Assembly (NCBI RefSeq): GCF_024172185.1
Contig: NZ_JAMZEC010000001.1
Span: 1,922,001-1,986,000 of the forward strand
From: Nonomuraea roseoviolacea subsp. carminata
GTDB lineage: Bacteria; Actinomycetota; Actinomycetes; Streptosporangiales; Streptosporangiaceae
Direction: 5' to 3'
DNA: 64,000 nt
Shown: one piece after another, positions 17,938 through 27,587 of the stretch
Position numbering within the stretch: the first letter of the stretch is position 1
Layout of the letters: each line of letters opens with the position of its first letter
Notes under the pieces: generated by a model
Told to the model about the DNA's origin: nothing
The model's database searches: none
What the model saw: the letters and a program-made list of their open reading frames with translations, nothing else
Made by a program: the position numbers and the translations under genes

Positions 17938-18906
17938 ATGGACATCCTGACCAGCGCCCTGCGGGCCGGCTTCTCCGTCGACGCGGCGTACTTCTGTCTG
18001 GCCGCGATCGGGCTCAACGTGCAGTTCGGATACGCAGGTCTGATCAACTTCGGGCAGGCGGGGTTCCTCGCCGTCGGCGCGTACGGCTTCGCGGTCGGCT
18101 CCGTCTCCCTCGGGCTCCCGTTCTCGGCCGCGATCGGCCTCGGCCTGCTCTGCAGCGTCGCGCTGGGCCTGGTCCTCGGCCTGCCCACCCTGCGTCTGCG
18201 CGCGGACTACCTCGCCATCGCGACCATCGCCGCCGCGGAGGTCCTGCGGCTGTTCTTCGGCGCGGCGTTCCAGGACGTCTTCCACGGACGTGACGGGATC
18301 TCCGGGTTCTCGGCCGCCTTCCAGGCGGCCAATCCCTTCGACCACCCGTTCCTCGGCTACCGGCCGAGCGACCTGTGGGTCATGACGGTGGGCTGGGGTC
18401 TTGTCGTGATCGTCAGCGTCTTCGTCTGGTCGATCATGCGCGGGCCGTGGGGCCGGGTGCTCAAGGCGATCCGCGAGGACGAGGAGGCGGTCCGGAGCCT
18501 GGGCAAGAACGTCTACGCCTTCAAGATGCAGGCGCTGGCGATCGGCGGTCTCATCGGCGCCCTGGGCGGGTTCGTCGTCGCGCTGGGCCAGAACTCCGTG
18601 CAACCGGACAACTTCAGCTTCGACCTGACCTTCATCGTGTGCACGATGCTCGTCCTGGGCGGCGCCGCCCGGATCATGGGCCCCGTCATCGGCGCCGTCG
18701 TCTTCTGGGCGTTCCTCTCGCTGGTCGGCGGCGTCCTGGACGCTCTCACCGCGGGGCAGGACCCCACCATCCCGGCCTGGCTCATGACCGGCGACCAGAT
18801 CGGCACGATCCGGTTCGTGCTCGTGGGAGTCGCCCTGGTGCTGTTGATGATCTATCGGCCGCAAGGAATCTTCGGCAACCGTAAGGAGATGGCGCTCCAT
18901 GCCTGA
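17938..18906 (+). CDS. LivM-type permease
   Basis: The product has 322 residues; GAGAGGA precedes the ATG. The conserved elements are IGLNVQFGYAGLINFGQAGFLAVGAY, split over the first helices, LGLPTLRLRADYLAIATIA, GRVLKAIREDEEAVRSLGKN (the ATPase-contact EAA-like loop) and the YRPQGIFG end. With the LivH protein it forms the transmembrane channel. Its end overlaps the next gene by 8 bases. Confidence 0.92.
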   Translation: MDILTSALRAGFSVDAAYFCLAAIGLNVQFGYAGLINFGQAGFLAVGAYGFAVGSVSLGLPFSAAIGLGLLCSVALGLVLGLPTLRLRADYLAIATIAAAEVLRLFFGAAFQDVFHGRDGISGFSAAFQAANPFDHPFLGYRPSDLWVMTVGWGLVVIVSVFVWSIMRGPWGRVLKAIREDEEAVRSLGKNVYAFKMQALAIGGLIGALGGFVVALGQNSVQPDNFSFDLTFIVCTMLVLGGAARIMGPVIGAVVFWAFLSLVGGVLDALTAGQDPTIPAWLMTGDQIGTIRFVLVGVALVLLMIYRPQGIFGNRKEMALHA

Positions 18907-19756
18907 ACGCATCGCCTCCGCCGCCGCGGCCGGCCCCGACCCGGCCGTGATCCTTCGTGCGGACAACGTGCGACGGCGGTTCGGTGGATTCACCGCCGTC
19001 GACGTGGACCGGCTGGCCGTCCGCCGCGGTGAGATCACCGCGCTGATCGGGCCGAACGGGGCCGGCAAGTCCACGCTGTTCAACCTGCTGACCGGGTTCG
19101 ACCGCCCCGACGCCGGCCAATGGATGTTCGACGGCCATTCCCTGGCCGGCGTGCCTCCGCACAAGGTCGCGCGCCTGGGTATGGTCCGCACCTTCCAGCT
19201 GACGAGAGTCCTCGCCCGCCTCACCGTGCTGGAGAACATGCGCATCGCCGCACCGGGGCAGCTCGGCGAGCGGCTGTGGGCTGCCCCCTTCAGCCTGGCG
19301 TGGAGGAGGCGCGAGAAGGAGAACACCGCCCGTGCTCGCGCGCTGCTGGCGCGGTTCCTGCTGGACGGCAAGCGCGACGAGCCGGCCGGTGCTCTGTCCG
19401 GCGGGCAACGGAAGCTGCTGGAGATGGCCCGCGCGCTCATGGTGGAGCCGCGGATGGTCATGCTCGACGAGCCCATGGCCGGGGTGAACCCGGCGCTCAA
19501 GCAGTCTCTGCTCGGCCACATCGTGTCGCTGCGCGACGACGGCGTGAGCGTGCTGTTCGTCGAGCACGACATGGACATGGTCCACGAGATATCCGACCAC
19601 GTCGTCGTCATGGCCCAGGGCCGCGTGATCGCCCAGGGGACCGCGCGCGAGGTCACGCAGGACGAGCGGGTGGTCAGCGCCTATCTGGGCGAGCGCTTCG
19701 GCGGCGACCTGGAGGAGAGCGCCACGACGTCGAGCGGCGGGCGTGACGGCCGATGA
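18899..19756 (+). CDS. LivG-type ATP-binding protein
   Basis: The product has 285 residues. Walker A is GPNGAGKST, the signature is LSGGQRKLLE, Walker B is MVMLDEPMAGVNP and the switch His is in FVEHDMDMV. The insertion after the Q-loop and GVNP are typical of LivG rather than LivF. It hydrolyses ATP for the importer and overlaps livF by ATGA. Confidence 0.92.
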   Translation: MPERIASAAAAGPDPAVILRADNVRRRFGGFTAVDVDRLAVRRGEITALIGPNGAGKSTLFNLLTGFDRPDAGQWMFDGHSLAGVPPHKVARLGMVRTFQLTRVLARLTVLENMRIAAPGQLGERLWAAPFSLAWRRREKENTARARALLARFLLDGKRDEPAGALSGGQRKLLEMARALMVEPRMVMLDEPMAGVNPALKQSLLGHIVSLRDDGVSVLFVEHDMDMVHEISDHVVVMAQGRVIAQGTAREVTQDERVVSAYLGERFGGDLEESATTSSGGRDGR

Positions 19757-20487
19757 GCACGACAGACACGTTGCTGGTCGCCGACGAGCTCGTGGCGGGC
19801 TACCTGCCAGGCGTCGACATCCTCAAGAAGGCCGGTGTCCGGTGCGCCGAGGGAGAGGTGGTCGGCATCATCGGCCCCAACGGGGCCGGGAAGTCGACCC
19901 TGCTCAAAGCGCTGTTCGGCCTGGTGCCGATCCGCAGCGGGTCCGTCCGCCTGCGGGGCGAGGACATCACCGGCGAGCGCGCGGACTCGCTCGTGGCGCG
20001 CGGCATCGGCTTCGTCCCGCAGACGGACAACGTCTTCACCAGCCTTTCGATCGAGGAGAACCTGCAGATGGGGTGCTACCAGGCGCCCGCCAGGTTCGCC
20101 GAAGGGCTGCAGGTCGTCGGCGACCTGTTCCCGTCCCTGCTGGACAGACGGCACCGACCGGCCGGTTCGCTGTCCGGCGGGGAACGGCAGATGGTGGCGA
20201 TGGGCCGCGCGCTCATGATGAACCCCTCGGTGCTCCTGCTCGACGAGCCGTCCGCCGGTCTCTCGCCGCACATGCAGGACGAGGTGTTCGTGCAGACCCG
20301 GAGCGTCAACCGGGCCGGGGTGAGCGTCGTGATCGTCGAGCAGAACGCACGGCGATGCCTGGAGATCTGTGACCGGGGATACGTGCTCGACCAGGGCTCC
20401 AACGCCATCACCGCGACGGGCCGGGAACTCCTGAACGACCCCAAGGTCATCGAACTGTACCTCGGAACGCTGGGACGTGACACCTGA
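19753..20487 (+). CDS. LivF-type ATP-binding protein
   Basis: The product has 244 residues. Walker A is GPNGAGKST, the family Q-loop is GFVPQTDNVF, the signature is LSGGERQMVAMGRAL and Walker B is VLLLDEPSAGLSP. It ends VIELYLG, the standard LivF C-terminus. It is the last importer gene; the catabolic operon starts after a 70-bp gap that contains the second palindrome. Confidence 0.92.
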   Translation: MSTTDTLLVADELVAGYLPGVDILKKAGVRCAEGEVVGIIGPNGAGKSTLLKALFGLVPIRSGSVRLRGEDITGERADSLVARGIGFVPQTDNVFTSLSIEENLQMGCYQAPARFAEGLQVVGDLFPSLLDRRHRPAGSLSGGERQMVAMGRALMMNPSVLLLDEPSAGLSPHMQDEVFVQTRSVNRAGVSVVIVEQNARRCLEICDRGYVLDQGSNAITATGRELLNDPKVIELYLGTLGRDT

Positions 20488-20489
20488 TG

Positions 20490-20507
20490 CATGCCCATAT
20501 GGACATG
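20490..20507. promoter_or_regulatory. Second copy of the palindromic operator, before the catabolic genes
   Basis: CATGCCCATATGGACATG matches the core at 15096-15113 at all but two positions. It begins three bases after the livF stop. A further GGCGTATGCC element follows at 20508-20517. This site could control the aldehyde dehydrogenase operon independently of read-through from the importer. Confidence 0.65.
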
Positions 20508-20557
20508 GCGTATGCCGTAAGACCTATTTGTGAGACATGGCTGCCGGCGGTGAGCAT

Positions 20558-22042
20558 ATGAGCGTGACCACAGCCTTCGCAGACGGCATCGTCCACAACT
20601 TCGTCGGCGGCGAGTTCGCCGAGCCCGACAGCAGGTCGTTGTTCGACAACATCAACCCCGCCACCGGCGACCTGGCGGGACGCGTTCATGAGGCCGGGGC
20701 CGCGCTGGTGGACCGCGCCGTGCGGTCGGCGCGTGACGCGCTCGCCGGCCCCTGGTCCTCGTGGACGGTCAACGACCGTACGGCTCTGCTCCGGCGCGCG
20801 GCCGACCGGATCCAGGAACGCTTCGAGGAGTTCGTCGCGGCCGAGGTCCGCGACACCGGCAAACCGGTGACACACGCCCGCGACGTCGACGTCGCGCGCG
20901 CCATCGCCAACTTCCGGGCCTTCGCCGACGTCGTAGGAGCGGCCGGGCAGGCGTCGTTCCTCACCGAACTGCCGGACGGCAGGCGCGCCCTCAACTACGC
21001 GATCCGCAAGCCGCTGGGGGTCGTCGCGGTCGTGGTCCCGTGGAACCTGCCGCTGCTGCTGCTGACCTGGAAGGTCGCACCCGCGCTCGCCTGCGGCAAC
21101 ACCGTGGTGGTCAAGCCGAGCGAGGAGACGCCGTCGACGGCGGCCCTGCTGGCCGAGGTCCTGCGCGAGGCCGGCCTGCCAGCCGGCGTCTACAACGTGG
21201 TCCACGGATTCGGCGGGGGGTCGGCGGGCGAGTCCCTCACGACGCACCCCGGCATCGACGGCGTGACGTTCACGGGCTCCACGGCGACCGGCTCACACGT
21301 GATGCGGACCGTCGCCGGACGGGTCCGGCCGGTGTCGTTCGAGCTCGGCGGCAAGAACGCCGCCGTGGTGTTCGCCGACGCGGACCTGGACGCGACTCTC
21401 GACGGGCTCAGACGGTCGATCTTCTCGAACACCGGCCAGGTGTGCCTGTGCACCGAACGGGTCTACGTGCAGCGCCCGATCTTCGACGACGTCGTCGACG
21501 GCCTCGCCGCCCGGGCCAGGGAGCTCACCCTGGGCGACCCGCTCAGCGAGACGACGACGACGGGCCCGCTCATCTCCCGAGCCCACCGCGACAAGGTGCT
21601 CACCTACTTCAGCCTGGCCCGGGAGGCGGGCGCGACGACCGTCGTCGGCGGCGGCGTCCCGTCGATGGCGCCGGCCCTCGACGGTGGCTCGTGGATCGAA
21701 CCCACGATCTGGGTCGGCCTGGGCCAGCAGGACCGTCCCATGCGTGACGAGGTGTTCGGCCCGGTGGCCGGCGTGATCCCGTTCGACTCCGAGGAGGAGG
21801 CGATCGCTCTGGCGAACGACACCGAGTACGGCCTCGCGTCGTCCGTGTGGACCTCGGACCTGACGCGCGGCCACCGCGTGGCCCAGGCGATGCGGGTCGG
21901 CATGTCCTGGGTCAACACCTGGTTCCTGCGGGACCTGCGCTCGCCGTTCGGCGGCATGGGCCTGTCGGGGATCGGCCGCGAAGGCGGCGAGGCCTCGCTC
22001 CATTTCTACACCGAACCCACGAATGTGTGCGTGCAACTATGA
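20558..22042 (+). CDS. nbaE: 2-aminomuconate 6-semialdehyde dehydrogenase (predicted)
   Basis: The product has 494 residues from the ATG at 20558 (GGCGG upstream); an ATG at 20537 is an alternative. It is an NAD-dependent aldehyde dehydrogenase: [25 protein letters not shown] cofactor turn, catalytic Glu in FELGGKN and nucleophilic Cys in [14 protein letters not shown]. The latter form is typical of the 2-hydroxymuconate and 2-aminomuconate semialdehyde subgroup. It oxidises 2-aminomuconate semialdehyde to 2-aminomuconate, after ACMSD decarboxylation. First gene of an eight-gene, mostly overlapping operon. Confidence 0.87.
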   Translation: MSVTTAFADGIVHNFVGGEFAEPDSRSLFDNINPATGDLAGRVHEAGAALVDRAVRSARDALAGPWSSWTVNDRTALLRRAADRIQERFEEFVAAEVRDTGKPVTHARDVDVARAIANFRAFADVVGAAGQASFLTELPDGRRALNYAIRKPLGVVAVVVPWNLPLLLLTWKVAPALACGNTVVVKPSEETPSTAALLAEVLREAGLPAGVYNVVHGFGGGSAGESLTTHPGIDGVTFTGSTATGSHVMRTVAGRVRPVSFELGGKNAAVVFADADLDATLDGLRRSIFSNTGQVCLCTERVYVQRPIFDDVVDGLAARARELTLGDPLSETTTTGPLISRAHRDKVLTYFSLAREAGATTVVGGGVPSMAPALDGGSWIEPTIWVGLGQQDRPMRDEVFGPVAGVIPFDSEEEAIALANDTEYGLASSVWTSDLTRGHRVAQAMRVGMSWVNTWFLRDLRSPFGGMGLSGIGREGGEASLHFYTEPTNVCVQL

Positions 22043-22833
22043 CGACTACCATCACGGCCGCGGCCGAGCGGCTGCTCGCCGCCGCGAGAGACGGCGTCCC
22101 GTGCGCTCCGGTGCGGGACCTGATCGGCGCCCGCGACCTCGACCAGGCGTACGCGGTCCAGGAGACCGTCGCCGCCGCACGCGAGCGAGCCGGGTCCCGT
22201 GTCGCGGGATACAAGATCGGCCTCACCACGAGGTCGGTGCAGGAGCAGTTCGGTGTCTTCGAGCCCGACTTCGGGCTCGTGTTCGACGACATGCTGCATG
22301 CCCACGGCAGCGAGCTGGACCGCGGCGCCTACCTGCAGCCCCGGGTCGAGGCCGAGATCGCGTTCGTGCTGGAAAGCGACATCGAGATCCCGAGGCCGTC
22401 GGTGGCGGACGTGATCCGGGCGACCGGCTTCGTCCTTCCCGCCATCGAGGTCGTGGACTCGCGGATCGCCGACTGGGACATCACGATCAGCGACACGATC
22501 GCCGACAACGCCTCCAGCGGCGCGGTGGTGCTCGGCACGACCCCGCGCTCTCTCGACCGCCTGGAACTCGCGGACGTCAGCATGGTGCTGGAGAAGGACG
22601 GCGAGGACGTCTCCTTCGGCTCGGGCGCCGCCTGCATGGGATCGCCGCTGGTCGCGGCGACCTGGATCGCCCGCGAACTGGTCCGCCGCGGCCGGCCGCC
22701 GCGGGCCGGCGACGTCATCATGACCGGTGCACTCGGGCCGATGGTCGAGGTGGCGGGCACCGGCCGTTTCACAGCTCGGCTGTCCGGGCTGGGGCAGGTC
22801 GAGGTCACCTTCGTCGAGCGGGAGCGGTCATGA
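22039..22833 (+). CDS. nbaH: 2-oxopent-4-enoate hydratase (predicted)
   Basis: The product has 264 residues with ATGA overlap to the preceding gene. The MhpD/XylJ-like signatures are [31 protein letters not shown] (metal-binding Glu residues) and [17 protein letters not shown]. It adds water to 2-oxopent-4-enoate to give 4-hydroxy-2-oxovalerate. The second family member at 24799 has decarboxylase features, so the two roles can be assigned with fair confidence. Confidence 0.85.
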   Translation: MTTTITAAAERLLAAARDGVPCAPVRDLIGARDLDQAYAVQETVAAARERAGSRVAGYKIGLTTRSVQEQFGVFEPDFGLVFDDMLHAHGSELDRGAYLQPRVEAEIAFVLESDIEIPRPSVADVIRATGFVLPAIEVVDSRIADWDITISDTIADNASSGAVVLGTTPRSLDRLELADVSMVLEKDGEDVSFGSGAACMGSPLVAATWIARELVRRGRPPRAGDVIMTGALGPMVEVAGTGRFTARLSGLGQVEVTFVERERS

Positions 22834-23786
22834 GCGCGGGCCGGAAGGCGGGAGCCGTCGTCATCGGCTCCGGCAACATCGGGACCGATCTCATGTTCAA
22901 GATCGAGCGGCTCTCGAAGCGGCTCTCGATGGCGGCCATGGTCGGCATCGACCCTGACTCCGACGGTCTGGCACGGGCCCGCAGGCGTGGTGTCGCGACG
23001 ACGTCGGACGGCATCGACGGACTGGCCGCGCTGCCCGAGTTCCACGACGCGGCGGTGATGTTCGACGCGACGTCCGCCGGGGCGCACGAACGGCATGCCG
23101 CGTTCGCGCGCCGGTACGGCAAGCTCATGATCGACCTGACGCCCGCGGCCATAGGACCCTACGCCGTGCCGGTGGTCAATCTGGACGAGATGCACTTCTC
23201 TGACAACGTGAACATGGTGACCTGCGGCGGCCAGGCGACCATCCCCGTCGTCGCGGCCGTCAGGCGGGTGGCGCCTGTCGCGTATGCCGAGATCGTCGCG
23301 TCGATCGCGTCGCGTTCGGCCGGGCCTGGGACCCGCGCCAACATCGACGAGTTCACCGAGACCACCAGCCGCGCGATCGAGTCGGTCGGCGGGGCCCAGG
23401 TCGGCAAGGCCGTCATCATCCTCAACCCGGCGGATCCCCCCATCATCATGAGGGACACGGTCTACTGCCTGGTGGAGGACCCGGCTGGGCGTGACCCGCT
23501 CGACCAGGAGACGGTCGCACGGACGGTCGAGGACATGGTGGCCGCGGTCCAGGAGTACGTCCCCGGATACCGGCTCAAGCAAACCCCCCAGTTCGACCGG
23601 CTCGAGGGCGTCCATGTCCCCGCGCTGGGCCGCGCGTTCACCGGGACCAGGGTCTCGGTCTTCCTGGAGGTCTCCGGGGCCGGGCACTACCTGCCGGAGT
23701 ACGCCGGCAACCTCGACATCATGACGTCGGCCGCCCTGCGGACGGCCGAGCGGATTCTGGAGCTGCGCGAGGGGGCCGTGCTGTGA
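22830..23786 (+). CDS. nbaJ: Acylating acetaldehyde dehydrogenase
   Basis: The product has 318 residues. Rossmann motif [13 protein letters not shown] is at the N-terminus, the catalytic Cys is in [12 protein letters not shown], and the family-specific [15 protein letters not shown] and [17 protein letters not shown] follow. It converts acetaldehyde, NAD and CoA to acetyl-CoA. It is known to form a channelling complex with the aldolase encoded next. Overlaps neighbours by ATGA and GTGA. Confidence 0.95.
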   Translation: MSAGRKAGAVVIGSGNIGTDLMFKIERLSKRLSMAAMVGIDPDSDGLARARRRGVATTSDGIDGLAALPEFHDAAVMFDATSAGAHERHAAFARRYGKLMIDLTPAAIGPYAVPVVNLDEMHFSDNVNMVTCGGQATIPVVAAVRRVAPVAYAEIVASIASRSAGPGTRANIDEFTETTSRAIESVGGAQVGKAVIILNPADPPIIMRDTVYCLVEDPAGRDPLDQETVARTVEDMVAAVQEYVPGYRLKQTPQFDRLEGVHVPALGRAFTGTRVSVFLEVSGAGHYLPEYAGNLDIMTSAALRTAERILELREGAVL

Positions 23787-24802
23787 AGCTCTATATACAG
23801 GACGTGACCCTGCGCGACGGGATGCACGCGATGGGGCACGCGTACACGACCGACCACGTGCGCCGGATAGCGACGGCCGTCGACGCGGCCGGGGTGGACG
23901 CCATCGAGGTGGCGCACGGTGACGGTCTGGGCGGTTCCAGCGCGAACTACGGCTTCGGCGCGCACTCCGACCTCGAATGGATCGAAGCGGCGGCCGAGGT
24001 GCTGCGCCACGCCAGGCTCACCACGCTGCTCATCCCCGGGATCGGCACGATCAAGGACTTGGAGCGCGCACACAGGCACGGCGTCACCAGCGTCAGGATC
24101 GCCACGCACTGCACCGAGGCCGACATCGCGGCCCAGCACATCGACTGGGCGCGGTCCCACGACATGGACGTTTCCGGCTTCCTCATGCTCAGCCACATGC
24201 TCGAACCCGCGCCGCTCGCGGCGCAGGCCGCGCTCATGGAGTCCTACGGCGCCAACTGCGTCTACGTCACGGACTCGGGAGGACGCCTGACCGGACGCGA
24301 CGTCGCCGCACGCGTCGACGCCTACCGTGACGTGCTGGACCCGCGGACCGAGATCGGGATCCACGCGCACGAGAACCTCTCGCTGTCGGTGGCCAACAGC
24401 GTGACCGCCGTCGAACACGGGGCGGTGCGCGTCGACGTGGCACTTGCCGGGCAGGGCGCCGGTGCGGGCAACTGTCCCGCGGAGCCGTTCGTGGCGGTGG
24501 CCGACCTCCTGGGCTGGGAGCACGGATGCGATCTCCTCGCCCTGCAGGACGCGGCCGACGACATCGTCCGCCCGCTGCGGACGCATCCGGTCATGGTGGA
24601 CCGCGAGACGCTGACCCTGGGGTACGCGGGCGTCTACTCCAGCTTCCTGCTCCATGCCGGACGCGCGGCCGAGAGGTACGGCCTCGACGTGCGCGCCATC
24701 CTGATGGAGGCGGGCCGCCGCCGGCTCGTCGGCGGCCAGGAGGACATGATCGCGGACGTCGCCCTCGACCTGGTCGCCGCCCGTCAGGAGGAGGGCAGAT
24801 GA
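23783..24802 (+). CDS. nbaI: 4-hydroxy-2-oxovalerate aldolase
   Basis: The product has 339 residues with a GTG start overlapping the previous stop. The TIM-barrel aldolase signatures are [16 protein letters not shown] (metal and Arg-Asp pair), [19 protein letters not shown] and the metal-binding [11 protein letters not shown]. It splits 4-hydroxy-2-oxovalerate to pyruvate and acetaldehyde and partners with the dehydrogenase before it. Length and motifs are canonical for the DmpG/BphI family. Confidence 0.95.
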   Translation: MKLYIQDVTLRDGMHAMGHAYTTDHVRRIATAVDAAGVDAIEVAHGDGLGGSSANYGFGAHSDLEWIEAAAEVLRHARLTTLLIPGIGTIKDLERAHRHGVTSVRIATHCTEADIAAQHIDWARSHDMDVSGFLMLSHMLEPAPLAAQAALMESYGANCVYVTDSGGRLTGRDVAARVDAYRDVLDPRTEIGIHAHENLSLSVANSVTAVEHGAVRVDVALAGQGAGAGNCPAEPFVAVADLLGWEHGCDLLALQDAADDIVRPLRTHPVMVDRETLTLGYAGVYSSFLLHAGRAAERYGLDVRAILMEAGRRRLVGGQEDMIADVALDLVAARQEEGR

Positions 24803-25596
24803 GCCTGACGGACGGCGAGGTCACGCGGCTGGCGCATGAGCTGGACGACGCTCAGACGTCGGCGCGCCCGGTCACCGGCCGCTCGGCGCACGGGGACTGG
24901 GACGTCCCGAGCGCGTACCGGGTCCAGCGGTGCCTCCTGTCTCGCCGCCGGTCACGGGGGGAACAGCCGGTCGGGCTCAAGCTCGGGTTCACCAGCCGCG
25001 CGAAGATGCGCCAGATGGGCGTCCACGACGTCATCGTCGGACAGCTCACCGACGCGATGGACATCCCGGACGGCGGAGAGCTGAGCCTCGACAGGCTGAT
25101 CCATCCGAGAGTGGAGCCCGAGGTCGCCTTCAGGATCGCCCGGGACGTCGATCTGGAGGACCCGCGCGCCTCCCTCGCGACCGCTGTGGACGCCGTGGCC
25201 CCGGCACTGGAGATCATCGACTCGCGCTACCGGGACTTCCGGTTCTCGTACGCGGACGTGATCGCCGACAACACGTCCGCGGCGGCGTTCGTCATCGGGT
25301 CGTGGGCCCCCGTACGGCCGCTCGACAACCTGGCGGTGCGGATGACCATCGGCCCCCGGACCGTGTCCGTCGGGACCACGGGCGCCATCCTCGGCGATCC
25401 GATCCGCGGCCTGCGGCTGCTCACCGCGATCTGCCGCCGCCACGCCATCCCGGTCCACGCGGGCGACGTCGTCCTCGCCGGCGCGGCCACCGCGGCCGTT
25501 CCGATCACCGAGGGCTTCGTCACCGCGCAGGTGGCTGACCTGGGGCGGGCGTCGGTGAGAGTGACACGGGGCCGCAAGGGAGGCGACACGCCATGA
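24799..25596 (+). CDS. nbaG: 4-oxalocrotonate decarboxylase (predicted)
   Basis: The product has 265 residues of the same fold as the hydratase at 22039. [19 protein letters not shown] is the signature of the decarboxylase branch (XylI/DmpH), and [13 protein letters not shown] gives the metal ligands. It decarboxylates 4-oxalocrotonate, made by 2-aminomuconate deamination, to 2-oxopent-4-enoate. Overlaps both neighbours by ATGA. Confidence 0.85.
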   Translation: MSLTDGEVTRLAHELDDAQTSARPVTGRSAHGDWDVPSAYRVQRCLLSRRRSRGEQPVGLKLGFTSRAKMRQMGVHDVIVGQLTDAMDIPDGGELSLDRLIHPRVEPEVAFRIARDVDLEDPRASLATAVDAVAPALEIIDSRYRDFRFSYADVIADNTSAAAFVIGSWAPVRPLDNLAVRMTIGPRTVSVGTTGAILGDPIRGLRLLTAICRRHAIPVHAGDVVLAGAATAAVPITEGFVTAQVADLGRASVRVTRGRKGGDTP

Positions 25597-26054
25597 CCGA
25601 TCGGCACGACGGCAGCCGCACGATCGACGGGCTCGCACGTCCCCGTGGCAGGTTCCCGCACGTGAAGGTCGCGGGCGAGCTGGTGTTCGTGTCCGGCACC
25701 AGCTCGCGACGACCCGACAACAGCTTCGCCGGCGTCGAGGCCGACGAACTCGGCACCACCAGCCTCGACATCCGCGAGCAGACCCGCGCCGTCATCGTGA
25801 ACATCCAGCGCATCCTCCGCGAGGTCGGCGCGAGCCTGTCGGACGTGCTCCAGGTGACGACCTACCTCACGTCCATGAACGACTTCGGCGGGTACAACGA
25901 GGTCTACGCCGAGTTCTTCGACGAGAACGGGCCGACGCGGACCACGGTCGCGGTCCACCAACTACCCCATCCCCACCTGCTGATCGAGATGCAGGTCATC
26001 GCTCGCAACCCGCACGCACACGCACACGCAACCGACGAAGGAGAACGCTCATGA
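25593..26054 (+). CDS. nbaF: RidA-family 2-aminomuconate deaminase (predicted)
   Basis: The product has 153 residues with the YjgF/RidA fold: [21 protein letters not shown], then [24 protein letters not shown] and the C-terminal [12 protein letters not shown]. General RidA proteins hydrolyse enamines; the NbaF/AmnD branch deaminates 2-aminomuconate to 4-oxalocrotonate and ammonia, and the position between decarboxylase and dioxygenase genes supports this. The tail [12 protein letters not shown] is an unusual His-rich end. Confidence 0.85.
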   Translation: MTDRHDGSRTIDGLARPRGRFPHVKVAGELVFVSGTSSRRPDNSFAGVEADELGTTSLDIREQTRAVIVNIQRILREVGASLSDVLQVTTYLTSMNDFGGYNEVYAEFFDENGPTRTTVAVHQLPHPHLLIEMQVIARNPHAHAHATDEGERS

Positions 26055-26578
26055 CGGACGCGCCCTATCCGGCTCCGATCAACTTCGCCTCGTGGATCAG
26101 TGAGCACGAGCACCTGCTGAAGCCGCCGGTGAACAACCGGGCCATCCAGGTCGGCGCCGACTTCATCGCCCAGGTCGTGGGCGGTCCCAACCAGCGGACC
26201 GACTTCCACGTCGATCCCTACGAGGAGTGGTTCTACCAGATCAAGGGCGACATGCACGTCGATCTCATGACTCCCGACGGTCCGCGGACCGTCCCCATCA
26301 GGGAGGGCGAGGTGTGGCTGCTCCCCGGGAACCTGCCGCACTCGCCGCAGCGGCCGCAGCCCGGCTCCATCGGCCTGGTCATCGAGCGGATCCGCGAGGA
26401 GGGAACACTGGAGAAGTTCCAGTGGTACTGCCCCGCCTGCTCCAACCTCGTCCACGAGGTGGAACTCCAGGTACGCGACATCGTCGCCGACCTGCCTCCC
26501 GTGTTCGAGGAGTTCTACCGCAGCGCGGACGCCCGCACCTGCGGCGCCTGCGGCACCGTGCATCCGGGCAAGGGCTGA
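26051..26578 (+). CDS. nbaC: 3-hydroxyanthranilate 3,4-dioxygenase
   Basis: The product has 175 residues. The cupin iron ligands are His53, Glu59 and His97 (in [10 protein letters not shown] and NLPHSP), with the same spacing as in the Cupriavidus enzyme (His51, Glu57, His95). The bacterial rubredoxin-like iron site is also complete: Cys127, Cys130, Cys164 and Cys167 in CPAC and CGAC. It opens the 3-hydroxyanthranilate ring to 2-amino-3-carboxymuconate 6-semialdehyde. This gene fixes the pathway identity of the island. Confidence 0.95.
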   Translation: MTDAPYPAPINFASWISEHEHLLKPPVNNRAIQVGADFIAQVVGGPNQRTDFHVDPYEEWFYQIKGDMHVDLMTPDGPRTVPIREGEVWLLPGNLPHSPQRPQPGSIGLVIERIREEGTLEKFQWYCPACSNLVHEVELQVRDIVADLPPVFEEFYRSADARTCGACGTVHPGKG

Positions 26579-26583
26579 GCACC

Positions 26584-27579
26584 GTGGCCATGAGCGGCTC
26601 TATCGACGTGCACACGCACTACGTTCCTCGCGGCTGGCCCGACCTGGGGTCGGTGGACGACCCCCTTCCGTGGCTGCGCATCGACTCCGAACGCGAAGCC
26701 ATGATCATGATGGGCACCAAGGAGTTCCGCGCCATCCGCGACAACTGCTGGGATGCCGAGGTGCGGGTCAGCGAGATGGACGCCGACGGGGTGGACGTCC
26801 AGGTCCTCTCGCCGACGCCCGCGTTCTTCTCCTACGGCCAGTCGCCCGTCCAGGGCGCCAAGATCTCCGCGATCTTCAACGATCTGGCGCTCGACATCTG
26901 CGCGCCCGCCCCTGACCGGCTCCTGCCGTTCTGCCAGGTGCCGCTCCAGGATCCGGACGCGGCCTGCCGCGAACTCGAACGCTCCATCGCGAACGGCCAT
27001 CGCGGGGTCGAGATCGGCAACCACGTGGGCGACCACGATCTGGACAGCGCGGGGATCGTGACGTTCCTGCAGCACGCGGCCTCGCTGGACGTTCCGGTGT
27101 TCGTCCACCCCTGGGACATGGCGACGTCGGCGCGGCTCGACCGGTGGATGGCGCAGTGGCTGACGGGGATGCCCTCGGAGACGCACCTGTCGATCCTCGC
27201 CCTGATCCTCGGCGGCGTGTTCGACCGGATCGATCCAGCCCTGCGGATCTGCTTCGCCCACGGAGGCGGCTCGTTCGCCTTCTGGGTGGGGCGCATGGAC
27301 AACGCCTGGCATCAGCGCCACGACGTCGTCGGGACGTCGGAGCACCCGCCGTCGCACTACCTCGGACGCTTCTACACCGACTCGGTGGTCTTCGACCACC
27401 GGGCGCTGCGGTTACTGGTGGACACGATCGGCACCGACCGCGTGCTGCTCGGCAGCGACTACCCGTATCCCCTGGGTGAGCGCCCGGCCGGCCGCGTGGT
27501 GCACACCAGCCCCCACCTCCAGGAGGCCGAACGACGGGCGATCCTCCGCGGCAACGCCGAGACCTTCCTGGGTCTCTGA
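26584..27579 (+). CDS. nbaD: 2-amino-3-carboxymuconate 6-semialdehyde decarboxylase (ACMSD)
   Basis: The product has 331 residues from a GTG with AAGGG 10 bases upstream; ATG at 26590 is possible. It is an amidohydrolase-fold decarboxylase: metal ligands His10 and His12 in DVHTHYVPRGWPDL, a third His in VPVFVHPWDM and Asp in LLGSDYPYP, with the ACMSD-type CFAHGGGSFAFWVGRMDNAW. It decarboxylates the dioxygenase product to 2-aminomuconate semialdehyde and prevents its non-enzymatic closure to quinolinate. Last gene of the operon, convergent with the regulator. Confidence 0.93.
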   Translation: MAMSGSIDVHTHYVPRGWPDLGSVDDPLPWLRIDSEREAMIMMGTKEFRAIRDNCWDAEVRVSEMDADGVDVQVLSPTPAFFSYGQSPVQGAKISAIFNDLALDICAPAPDRLLPFCQVPLQDPDAACRELERSIANGHRGVEIGNHVGDHDLDSAGIVTFLQHAASLDVPVFVHPWDMATSARLDRWMAQWLTGMPSETHLSILALILGGVFDRIDPALRICFAHGGGSFAFWVGRMDNAWHQRHDVVGTSEHPPSHYLGRFYTDSVVFDHRALRLLVDTIGTDRVLLGSDYPYPLGERPAGRVVHTSPHLQEAERRAILRGNAETFLGL

Positions 27580-27587
27580 CGCCTCGG

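Noticed and set aside
17377..19656. 759-residue minus-strand frame across livH, livM and livG
   Set aside because: It runs antisense over three well-supported transporter genes and its product is low-complexity Arg/Asp/Glu-rich sequence.
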